This document shows positions 21,929 through 33,300 of a DNA stretch of 64,000 nt, piece by piece (positions within the stretch are counted from its first letter, which is position 1; each line of letters begins with the position of its first letter). Below the pieces are notes generated by a model, which worked only from the letters and a program-made list of their open reading frames with translations, did not search any database and had not been told where the DNA came from. This DNA comes from Symsagittifera roscoffensis. Lineage: Eukaryota > Xenacoelomorpha > Acoela > Convolutidae. The stretch lies in NCBI RefSeq assembly GCF_963678635.1, contig NC_087062.1, positions 85,088,012 through 85,152,011 of the forward strand, given 5' to 3'. The position numbers were made by a program, and so were the translations under genes.

Positions 21929-21934
21929 AATAAA
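21929..21934 (+). terminator. PREP polyadenylation signal AATAAA
   Basis: AATAAA lies 207 bases past the PREP stop and is followed by a T-rich stretch (from about 21950), as expected of a cleavage/poly(A) site. Confidence 0.55.
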
Positions 21935-22129
21935 TGATGTTTTAGGCTTGTTCTAGTTTTTTTTCCTTATTTTTCCATTAGGTTTGGCTAATTGAATTTA
22001 TATGTACTTATTTTGCTGAGACATAAGGAAGAAGTCCTTGTAAGGGTTCAGATAATGGTAATCGGCTTCATTTATTTCTGAGTTTAAAAAACTGCTTTGC
22101 AAATCAATTATGCTATCCTTAACAAAATT

Positions 22130-22430
22130 TGGATCATTTTTTTACCCTTGCGATAACCAAGGGTTTTGCAATCGGGTAGCAGACTTTTTCGCATAAATAA
22201 ATTTGTTCACAGAATGCTCAAAATTAGCAATGGTAAATTTAGGTTCAGTTTTTGGTCCGGAGGTAACGAATACGTCCGGAACGGCAAAGGTGGTGGGTTC
22301 GAATCTGACGACCTGCTTTTTTTCAAACGGTAAATTTTCTGTTTTAAAAAAATTGTCGGCCTATTGTTTGTCTGCTTTTGTTGGCGTAGTTGCCAGATCG
22401 TAGAATTGATTTTTTTTTGTTGTACGCAAG
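22130..22430 (+). repeat. Repeat block with a tRNA-like B box
   Basis: It begins with ACCCTTGCGATAACCAAGGG and GCAATCGGGTA, also found at 4389 and 26670. A B-box-like GGTGGGTTCGAATCTGACGA is at about 22290-22310. It is probably the head of another degraded SINE class. Confidence 0.4.
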
Positions 22431-22850
22431 TTACATTATAGTTGTTTTTAGTGTTTAAGAGTAATGAACGTAGTGAGTTTTCTTTTGTAGGGATTGGTGA
22501 TTTTTGTTTTTTTTTTTCATGAAAAAGTCTTAATTTGTTCACGCTAAATTTAATTTTTTTTTGCGGTTTGACTTGTGATTTCTTTTCAAGGTCAGTGCAT
22601 TTCCATTGTTAAAAGGTAGGCAAAATCCACTATCGAACGGCAGAAATGTAAACTTCTATTTTCGAAAATGGAAACTATTTATCAGATATCCCAGATGATA
22701 GTTTTGCCTATTGATCCAGTTTTCTCAAATTGGAATAGTTTTTACAAAAAAGTGTTATCATAAATTGTCAGTTTTTGTTTCAGTTTTATTACGTTCATTA
22801 CTTTTTTCCAACTGTGAGTTGGCTATGTTTTGATTTTTCTGGTGTCGAGT
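22431..22850 (+). repeat. Dispersed repeat family 1 copy
   Basis: It contains the opening AGTAATGAACGTAGTGAGTT, the CACTATCGAACGGCA and GATCCAGTTTTCTC blocks, and the closing TTGGCTATGTTTTG. The whole is parallel to the copy at 32715. Confidence 0.55.
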
Positions 22851-23690
22851 TTTTGGTTTCTGCTTATATTAAATTGGCTTAATGGCCTCATATTGCGTCT
22901 TTCGATGAGCGAAAATTTTTTTGTGCGTGTGTGTTTTGAGAGTGAGGGGGTCTTTAACTTTTTTGTATTTTTTCGGCTTCTCTTTTTTTGATTTTCCTTT
23001 TTCGGCTTAATAGTTTTTGACCTGTATTATATCGGCTTTGTGGCCTCATATTGTTTCATATGACCAGCAAATAAAGTTAAATGTGTGTATTTTTTGAGGG
23101 CGAGTGGGACTTCTTAACTTTTTTGTAAGTTTTATAGTCTTCTTGTTTTTTTTTGGTTTAAAGGGTCTCTGCTTGAGTGTTTTCGGCTTTGTTACCGCTT
23201 GATATTTTTCTTGGATGGTATTTTCACATTTTTTTGTTTTCGAGTTTTTTTGAAACTGGCCTTACTCATTTTGATAGATCCAGTTTTTTCGACATTTTGA
23301 TTTTTTCCGATCAAGCGGCTCTCCTGCTTTGTATTGCAAGTGGTGTGAAGCTCAGCTTCGCCTCTGTGTAATAATCCTAATAAATTAGAACGAGTTTTTT
23401 TTTAATTTAGTTTTTCATTTATTTAGGTCGGTTGGTTAATTCAACTTTATTTTCTCCGGAAGGTTATTTGTTCAAATTTAATTTTCGGCGGTGTGGCTTC
23501 TGGTTTTTCTCAAGTTCACTTCCATTTTATCCGCTAAGTGCAAGGCAAATTTGCTCTGCATTAACAAAAGTGCAATTCGTGCAAAAAAAATAAGAAACAC
23601 TTCAGCTTCAAAAATATACTAGGTTTAAATGCGATTGACAGCTATCTCGCATGTATTGCAATGCTTCAGAAAATTTTTCAGTTTTCCGCA
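22851..23690. other. Intergenic, repeat remnants
   Basis: T-rich sequence with a SINE-type tail at 23338-23370 (GTGTGAAGCTCAGCTTCGCCTCTGTGT). No gene was seen. Confidence 0.35.
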
Positions 23691-25650
23691 AGGTCATTAA
23701 TTTTTCTGTATTTTTTTCGAGGCCAAATTAAGTCTGTCTGTATACCTGCTTTTTTAATTAATTTGATTATGTCTGTCTAGCCGTCGCCTAATTTTTTAAC
23801 TTTCATCTCTTTTATATATTTAAATGCGGGCATGACTATCTCGCCATGTTTAAGCTTTTTCAAAATATCATTTTTGCATGTTTAACGAAATTTTTTTTTT
23901 CACGTTTAAGTTATATCGTATATTGCAATGCTGAAGAAAAGTTTTCAATTAATTTTCCGCAAGTTCATTAATTTTTCAGTTTTTTTTTCGAGGCCAAATT
24001 AAGTCTGTCTGTCTGTCTGTATACTTGCTTTTTTAATTAATTTGATTATGTCTGTCTACCCGTCGCCTAATTTTTAAACTTTCATCTCTTCTCTTATATA
24101 TTTAAATTCGGGCTTCACTAATTCGCCATGTTTAAGCTCTTTCATCATATCATTTTTGCATGTTTAACGAAAGAATTTTTTCACGTTTAAGCTATATCGT
24201 ATATTGCAATGGTTAAGGTTTTTTTTCAATTTTCCAGTTTAAATTCAGTGTTTATTTCATCAAGTTTGAAATAAGAATAAGCAACCCAATAGTAGGAAAT
24301 TGTAAGAGTTTTCCCAGGTTATGCGATTCTGGCCTCCATATATGAATAACTAAATCCTTTTAGTTTACGAGATAAGCTAGTTTCGAGATTTTTTTTTTAA
24401 AATTTTATTTTAAAAAATTTATCATTTTTTGAAATTCTCACCCTGTAGTTGGGTGCTGTCAGGGTACTCTCAGGGGTTGCGAATCTTGCCTCCAATTCTC
24501 ACTTCTCAAATCTTTGTATTTTTCGAGATATGATGTTTTTTATGATTTTTTCAAAAATTTTCAAAAACTTAGATTTTAAAAAATTCCGAAAAATTGAAGA
24601 ACTCAATCCTGTTGTTGGATTTTGTGAGGGTGCTCTCAGGGGGTTGCAAATCTTGCCTCTGAATATGGCTGCTCAAATTCTTGTAGTTTTCGAGATATGA
24701 CGTTTTTTAAGGATTTTTTTCAAAATTTTTCAGAAAGTTTAGATATAAAAAATTTCGAAACATTGGAAATTATTATCTCTGTAGTGAGGCTTTGCCAGGA
24801 CACCCTCAGGAGTTGTAAAATTTTCCTTCCAATATGACTGCTCACATCCTTATAGTTTTCGAGATATGACGTTTTTTATGATTTTCTCCGAAATGTTTAA
24901 AAAAAACTTAGATGTTAAAAAGTTCCAAAACTTTGAAGATACCAATCCTGTTGTTGGAATCTGTGAGGGTACTCTCAGGCGGTTGCGAATCTGGCCTCTG
25001 AATTCTCTGAATCTGGCTGGTCAAATTCTTGTAGTTTTCGAGATATGACATTTTTTAAGGATTTTTTTCAAAGTTTTTCAGAAAACTAAGGTATGAAAAA
25101 TTTAACAAAGCTTGAAGTTTCCAAAAATAAAGTGAGGCTCTATTAGGTTACTGCCAGGAGTTGTGAATTAAGCCTTCAAATATGACTGCTCAAATCCTTG
25201 AAGTTTTCTGAAAATTTGTTTTTTTTTCATAATTTGAAATTCCAACCCTTTAGTATGGGGCTGTTAAAGTACTCTCAGGAGTTGCCAATCTTGCCTCCAA
25301 AAATTACTGCTCAAATATTTGTAGTTTTCCAGGTGTGACTTTTTTTGTGATTTTTTGAAAAAATTTTCAGAAAATTTGGTTTTCCAAAATTTCGAAAACT
25401 AGTTGGTGGCTGTCAGAGAGATCTCACGAGTTGCAAATCTTGCGTCCAAATGCTAGTGCTCAATTGCTTTTAGCTTTTGAGATGTGACGTTTCTTTATTT
25501 ATTATAAACTTAGATATAATAAAAATTTCAATATTTTTTATGATTTTCAAAATTTTAATTTAAAAAACTAATAAAAAAAAAACATTTCTGAAATTACCAA
25601 CCCTTTAAATCGGTGCTGTCAGAGTACACTCAAAGGATGCAGATAGTATT
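23691..25650 (+). repeat. Composite dispersed repeat: two 275-bp units then degenerate 165-bp tandem
   Basis: Two copies of a block with CGAGGCCAAATTAAGTCTGT and CGCCATGTTTAAGCT (about 23710 and 23985) lead into at least six degenerate units of about 165 bp. The units are marked by CTCTCAGG, GGTTGCGAATCTTGCC and TTTTCGAGATATGA (24450, 24640, 24805, 24975, 25150, 25270). The same arrangement lies at 8340-9034 in PREP intron 2. Confidence 0.65.
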
Positions 25651-27368
25651 TCCGATAAATTCGGATTTTTCGAGTTGCTAAAAATCGAAGCACCGGAGGG
25701 TGCGTTACACGCTAGTTTTTATTAAAACGATATACCAACGGATTAAAAAAATTATCTTCCGATGTACCTTTGTTTTTTTTTTGGTATTTTCAACCATGAG
25801 CAATTTAATAGCATCTGTTGCTGCTTTTCTGGTGACTAGTGTCAGTTAACTTCCAATCGACTATGGCGCAGATGCGAGGACGCGAGATTCATTGTTTCCA
25901 GGTCGGAGCTTCAAGTTCGAGAAATTGAATTTAAGAATCAATGAACGTAGTTCAGACTTTTATATACCCAGACTTTTATATACCTCGTGATTTTTTTCGT
26001 TGTCTTTTTAAGAAAAAGACTTAAGTCAGCTCATTTTTTTTTGTTAAGGTAAAGGCAAGTTCCACTATCGAACAGAAAAATTGTTAAGGTCCCGAAAAAC
26101 TTAGTTTCGAAAGGTCACGAAAATTGTAAAGGTCACGAAAATCTACTTTCGAAAGTGGAACCTAGCGTTCAGATTTCCCAGTGGAATAAAATATTTTTTT
26201 ATTGATTTTTTTCTCAAAAACGATTACTTTTTTTCTGCTCCTTGCGTTAATTGACTTTTTTCAACTGTCTGTTGTCTATGTTTCATGTAGTGGAAGTTAT
26301 GCTGCATAGTGTTTCCAATTTCATAGCAATTGCTGCTGCTTTTTTGGTATCTAGTGTAAGTAATCTCTCAAGCAAATGTGTTGCAGATGCGAGGACGTGG
26401 GACTCCTAATCTCAAGGTCGGAGACTCGATATCAGCACATAGCACAAGTTTTGTTTTTGAAGGAATAGGTTTATCTTTGTTTTCTTGTTTCATTTTTCTT
26501 TTTAAGAGCTACTTTTTTTGCCGTTTTCTCGCTTGTTTGCGAAGTGCACCTTCGCCTCTGTGTCTGAAATTGGATTAGTTTTTAATCAGAAACAAAATTT
26601 GAAGGGTACACAATTTCAAGCTCTAGAGACTGAACCAGTCTAAAATTTTATACTCTATGCCAAATTGTTACCCTTGCGATGAGCAAGGGTATGGCAATCG
26701 GGTTCTATATATTTTTTACCGTAAGTAACTGCTCATACGACTCATCTCCTGGCCCTCTTCGTAGAAAATACTGCTACAAACAAATTTTGAGCATATTAGC
26801 ATTTGAATGAATTGTCCGTCCTATTCGAAATTTGCTTTTTATGTTGGTTTAATTTTTACTGAATCGATTTGCTAAAGTTTTGTTGTGTTTTTTTCCTGTT
26901 TTATTTCGGCTTGATGGTTTTTGGCCTATTTGATATTGGCGTTGTTGCCACATACTGCTGGAACGTCATGTTATTGAGCGTCATGCTGTTTTAATACTAT
27001 ACTTATATCGCGAGCGGTGAGATGCTCAACTTTGCCTGAAAAATTTTAAAAAAAGAAATGGAAGAAAAGTTTGTGTCAAAATTAGAGGCGGTATTTTGAA
27101 ATTCTGTAGTGTCAAAAAACAGATCTCAGCATGTCGAAATGCCTGATGTAGACAAAATCTTGTTATGACTTCAGTAATTTTTCTTATGCCCTGCCTCAAA
27201 TCAAAAATGGATCTAACAGAATATTTCATATCAGTCAATGTAGAATAAAGAGCATGAAGGAAGATTGAGGAAGATTAAGATAAAGATCCTCAAATTTTTT
27301 AGTCCTGAAAAACTAGTCAATGTAACTTTCTATCCTAGTTAATTGTTAAATGCGTTTTTTTATTTCAG
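25651..27368. other. Intergenic between PREP and SSUH2, repeat remnants
   Basis: It holds a family 1 copy at about 25920-26290, two tRNA-like blocks (about 25866-25925 and 26375-26440, both with CAGATGCGAGGACG), a SINE-type tail at 26528-26562 and a further ACCCTTGCGATGAGCAAGGG block at 26670. No gene was recognised. Confidence 0.45.
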
Positions 27369-27398
27369 TTATTAGTTGAATTTAGTTTTGATTGTTGA

Positions 27399-30300
27399 AT
27401 GGAGCCTCCTAGCTACGAAGAATCCCTGACTCACTCGCCCTACATCGGAGGAGCTTCTGACACTTCATATGCGCAGCCGCCATCATTGCCATATCCAGGA
27501 AGAGCTGTAAGTGTGACCAAAATTGATATGGGCTAATAAACCGGCATTCACAAATTTTAATGCCTGAAAATGGACAAAAATGCTAGCTTGAAAATCCTGT
27601 TGATACTTATTTGTATTTAAGTTAACGATTCGAATGAAAATTTTCGATGAAGCCATTACTCAAGGATGAGCTTTGATGTTCTAATTGTTATATGTTAATC
27701 TAATCTGCATAACTTTGTAATTGCTCATTTAAAAGTTGTGTGGAGAACAAAGTTCAAATCAAAGCAACCGTTTCTGTTTCAGCCACAAGGATTGGTATGT
27801 CCTCCGCCATTAACAGTGACAAATAACCAACCTTCGTCTTCTGGTGCGCAAGCGCAGACGCCTTCAACTGACCCTGAAGCTGCAGACTTTGAAGTTGTGA
27901 GCTTCAACCCAGTAGCCGGTGTGACTATCGGTGATAGTTCACCCTATTTTTATCCGTCTGTGGCTCCAACAGCTCCACCTGCGCCTGCAAACTATGGTCC
28001 TCAAGCAGAGCCAAAAGCTACTTCAAATGGATATCAGCAAACATGTAAGCTGAGTGTCAAAGTGAAATTTGTTTTTCTAGTGAAAGAAAAATCTGTAGGG
28101 CCCGCGAAATTTTCTGGGCTGTATCAATGTATAATTTAAATTAAATGGCAGAGAAACGAACGTATGATCAAGTAGCTGTAATCGTTTTTTTAAGCATTAA
28201 ATTCTGGACATTGCAACGAATGCGCTTACAGCTACAGTGCCGATTTAAATTAACCGGACAAAACGCGTTAAACTTGATATTTAAAACGCATTTTTCTCAA
28301 ATTGGGTTAAGTTTAGGTGAAAACTTATGAAGGCAAAACTTGCTTAGAATTTTAGCAAAATTATTATGGTGTAATTTGTTTTGCGAAATTCGGGTCCGAA
28401 GTTTTACCCCAAAAATGGGTCATTTTGGCTTTTCTTAGTTAATCAAAAATTACGCCGAAAATACCCAGTCGATCACAGACATAATTATATCAAAGTGAGC
28501 CCCTTACGTAGCTCAACAAACTTTAAGCAGGGTATTTTCTCCAAAAAATATTGCATATTGTTTAAAAATTGTTTTTAAATAAAAAGTTGGTATTTTATAT
28601 AGTAAAAATGACCTTTTTTGTCTATCAAACAAAAATAAATAACTTATACAATGTTTTGGAGACTATACCCTTCTTAAAGTTTGTTGGGCTACGTAAGGGG
28701 CTCATTTTGATATAATTATGTCTGTGATCGACTGGGTATTTTCGGCGTAATTTTTGATAAACTAAGAAAAGCCAAAATGACCCATTTTTGGGGTAAAACT
28801 TCTGACCCGAATTTCGCAAAACAAATTACACCATATTAATTCTGCTAAAATTCTAAGCAAGTTTTGCCTAAATTAGTTTTCACCTAAACTCAACCCAGTT
28901 TGAGAAAAATGCGTTTCAAATTTCAAGTTTAACGCGTTTTGTCCGGTTAATTTAAATCAGCACTGTATGATATAAATGCCAGTGGACTGGTAAAGCTCAT
29001 TAAGCTCTTAGTTTTGCGAAATTATATTTGAGACGTCGTGGTGTGAATTTGGCCTTTTCTACGTCTTTTAATGGAATAGATAGCTAGCTATTTATTTTTT
29101 AGTGTTAGGGTATTCCAGAAAAAAAAAATTGGTATTCGGATCAATTGAGTTTTTCTGAACACGTTTGCTCAGTATAAAGTTATATCAGATTAGTTCTGTT
29201 TAGCCATAAAAGCAAGTAAAGTGGAAAAGAGCTACGTTTTTTTCGTCGAAAGTTTTATCTTGAATCAAAGGCTTCTTGTCGGACGGTTTTTGTTCCGACC
29301 ATTGAAAATGGGGAGGAACTTAGTATTTGGGTGTGTTCAAAATCAGGGAGCACAATTAATCATCGGATTGGGTTTAGTGATACATCATATTGAAGCCCTT
29401 ACAGTCGTGATTGGAAACAATTCCTGTTTGATTTATTAAACAGGTATTATGAAAACGTTTTTTTTTTTCCAGATGAGATCTGGTTTTTTTTTTTTTTTTT
29501 TTTTTTTTTTGAGACGCTTTTTCGAAAAATTCGCTGTCCCAAAAAACTACCCGTCAGATTCTCATAAAAGTGGTACCAATGGATTCAGTAGCGTTTCACC
29601 TACCTGCTTGCATAAAATTTAGGGCAATTTTTACCCTACCCCACCCCCTACGGTCTTAGAAAAGCTTCACAACTCGGTACTTTTTTCACTTTTTGCCCAT
29701 TTTTTCGGAAATTTTCGATTTCCTCAAAAACTACCCGTCCAGATTTAGGATTAAGGGTTTAATCGATAGACCAGGTTGTAGGAAACTCCCATGCACAAGC
29801 GGCTGGTCCCTAATTTGCTTAGGGGAAGAGCTATAGACTTAGGAAAAGTCACTTTTTTGATTTTTTTGCCTATTTTTTCGGAAATTATCGATTTCCTCAA
29901 AAACTACCCATCCAGATTTGGAATTAAGGGTTTAATCGATAGACCAGGTTGTAGGAAACTCCCCCGCACAAGCGGTTGGTCCTTAACTTGCCTAGGGGAA
30001 GAGCTATAGACTTAGGAAAAGGCACTTTTTTGACTTTTTTGGCCTTTTTTCAAATCTTTCCGATTTCCTCAAAAACTACCCGTCCAGATTTGGGATTAAG
30101 GGTTTAATCGATAGACCAGGTTGTAGGAACCCCCCCTACACAAACGGCTCGTCCCTAATTTGTCTAGGGGAAGAGCTATACACTTAGGAATAGTCAATTT
30201 TTCGGTTTTTAGGCCATTTTTTCAAACTTTTTCGATTTCTTCAAAAACTACCCATCCAGATTTGGGATTAAGGGTTTAATCGATAGACCAGGTGGTAGGA

Positions 30301-33300
30301 AACTCCCCTGCCCAAGCGGCTGGTCCTTAATTTGTCTCGGGGAAGAGCTGTATACTTAGGAAAAGTTTTTTAAAAAGTTTTTTGGCAAAGTGCATCCGGG
30401 TCCTTGTCCCGCTCCCTGGGCAGAATTGTATAACAATTCTGGCAGAGTGATGCACACAATTACCTTGCTACATTAGTTAACAAACCTCATCCGAAATCAA
30501 TCTGCGATTTCGCTAACCTTACACCCCCACCCACATTTTTTCAAACTCGTTTTTTCAATAAAACAAAAAGCGCTAGCTAATTCGATTTCATCAAAAATTT
30601 GTATAACGTTTTTTCTGAAATAACCAAACAGGTCTCTCCAGCTTCCAGCTGGGCCCCTATTGTCTAGGGAAACACCTATGGACTTGAAAAGTTCCCTCAT
30701 GAAAACTTTTTACCAAAGCGTTACCAATGAATGCATAAGCTTCTCTTTCACTTTTTTTTGCGTAGGAAGGGCGCTATCGACTTGAGAAACCTGAAATTTT
30801 AAAACAATTTTAAAATAATCAATATTAAAATAATCAAACAGGTCTCTCCAGCTTTCAGCTGGGCCCCTAGTTCCCCTGTGTTGAGAAAAACCCGTTTGAA
30901 ATTTTTGATTTTTTGTCTTTTTTTCTTATTTCGAGCGAATAATGCGAGCGAGCAGTTATATTTTAATCGCTTAAAAGCTTACAATAGCTTAATTAAAAAT
31001 GTAAAAAGATAGTTTTACTTGAGTAACGTTGGTTTACTTTGAGTCTTTCAGCCTCTTTTTAGAATCTAAATTTTTAAAGTTTCTCAAAACTAGAAAAAAA
31101 ATTTTAGAAAAATTGTTTTTTTGTTACTTTTTGTTTTTCAAGTAATTGTTCTACAAAAAGTGTTTCAATTTGCTTATTTTACTATGACTGTCGAATATAC
31201 CTAATCGCCTGTTTTTTGTTTGTCTCTTTTTATCACACTACGCCGAAAAAAAAACAATAATTTGAAAAAAAAACTTCATTTTTTAAGACTATGGTCGGAA
31301 CATTCTGTGCTACTCGCACAGTAACCTGCTATCCTTGTTTATACAAGCAAAGCTTGTGTAATAGTATGAACTCTTTTTCCAATCTAAGTCGCAAATATTA
31401 GTGTTCATTTCGATCACTAATCAGCTATTAAGAGCAGCCAATGTTGAGGATATTAACACAGACTATTTTATTACAAATAGCACTTTAGCTTCGAGGTATG
31501 ATGAACCTGTAGCATAGAAGTTGGGAAGGAGACTCGCAACAAATTAAGAGGGTTGGTACTGCTAATGCGTCATACTTGGCTTGCGTCCCTCAGCAATTAT
31601 GTAGACTCTAATTCGCATGCGTCTCTTAGCAATTATGTAGACTCGTAATTGGCGTGCGTTACTTCAGAAATTTTGTAGACTCAAAGTTTTACTCATTCAG
31701 TGTACCCCAGTAACGTCATGGGTCATATTTTGCTTGTGTATGCCAAGTGCAAGTTCGCCTCTGTGCTTGAATTTAATTTTTGAGCTAGACTGTTTCCGAA
31801 TTTTTTTTTGAGTTTTTATTTCAGACTCTTATATAGGTCGTGATGATTTTTTCCCTTTTTTTCAGGATAAATTTGTTCACGGTCAAATTTAATTTTTCGC
31901 TGTTTGACTTTTTTTTACTTCAGCTTTTTTTAAGTTTAGGAAACTCTAGAAACGGACAGCAAAATTGTAAATATCACGAAAAATGTAAATTAAATCGTAT
32001 CGAAATTGGAATTTAATTTTCAGACTTCCCAGGGGAATAAAAACCTTTATCAATTGATCCAGTTTTCAGAACCAACCATCGTGAACAGATTTGTTCTGCA
32101 TACTTTGCATCGTAGCATCACGCGTTCCAACAGACATCAAAGAAAAATTGAAATATGGGAAGGGGAGGGTGAAAAAGAGCGGCTTCTTGAAATTCAAAGG
32201 GCTGTAAGACCATTTTTTTCAACACTGCTTCAGACTCAACAAAACCGAAAAAAAAGGTAGTTTTTGTGTTTTTCTGTAGCATCATCTTGTTTTCCTCCCG
32301 CGGCCTATGCTCTACCGCCATTTGACAAAAGCTACTACATGAACATTATCACGGAGGAACAAATTCTCAATTCGTTCGACGAACATGTCAAAAAGAAAAG
32401 CTGGTTCTTCAACCGACCGAAAAATCCACGCCGATTCGTATCCATCAAAAGTTTCATAGTCGACTTCAGATTGAGATACAAATTGAGCACATATGTCGAG
32501 AGCCGCTCTTTTGTGACGAAGACAGAGAAAGTGTATGGCAGGAAAATGCCCCAAGTGGCCAATTGTCAGCCCAGCAGGTAGGTTCGGTTCTTAGGTTTAG
32601 ACTCCCCTTTTGTGCTACTTTACGCCATCCATTTTCAGCCACTGGCCCTTGTTTTTTATAAGCTTTAGCGCTAAAATCTTCTGAAAAATGCTTAAAAAAC
32701 GTCGTTTTTGACTTGTTCTTAAGAGTAATGAACGTAGTGAGTTTTCTTTATGTAGGGATTGGTGATTTTTGTTTGTTTTTTTTTTTCAGGAAAAAGTCTT
32801 AATTTGTTCACGCTCAATTTTGATTTTCCTTGGTTTGACTTTTGATTTCTTTTTAAAAGGAAGGCTGATTTTTTCTCAAAAAAAGACAAACTCCACTATC
32901 GAACAGCAAAAATGTAAAGTTCTCGAAAAACGTGATCGACTTCTGATTTGGAGATAGGAATTTAATAATCAGATTTCCCAGCGAAATCAAAATTTTACGT
33001 ATTGATCCGGTTTTCTCAAATTGAGTTAATTTTATCAAAAAAGACTTCATCATAAAATGTTCGAGAAATTCAAAGAGCTTTATGGGCATAAATTGTTTTT
33101 CTTTCAAATTCGAAAGTTGAAGTTTTTTCATAAAAAAACAAGTCAGTTCAGTTTTTCTTTCCTTCCTGTCATTACGTTTTTCCAACTGTCAGTTGGCTAT
33201 GTTTTTTCAAATGTCTGCAGCACGGAATTGTTTCAAATCAATTTAGGGTTGTTATTTTGTTTCGGAGAGCTGGGAAAATCAGTTTGATCGACATATTTTT

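Noticed and set aside
28381-28819. Near-identical ORFs on opposite strands starting MRNSG
   Set aside because: They are the two arms of the foldback MITE at 28235-28965; the palindrome forces the same peptide on both strands.
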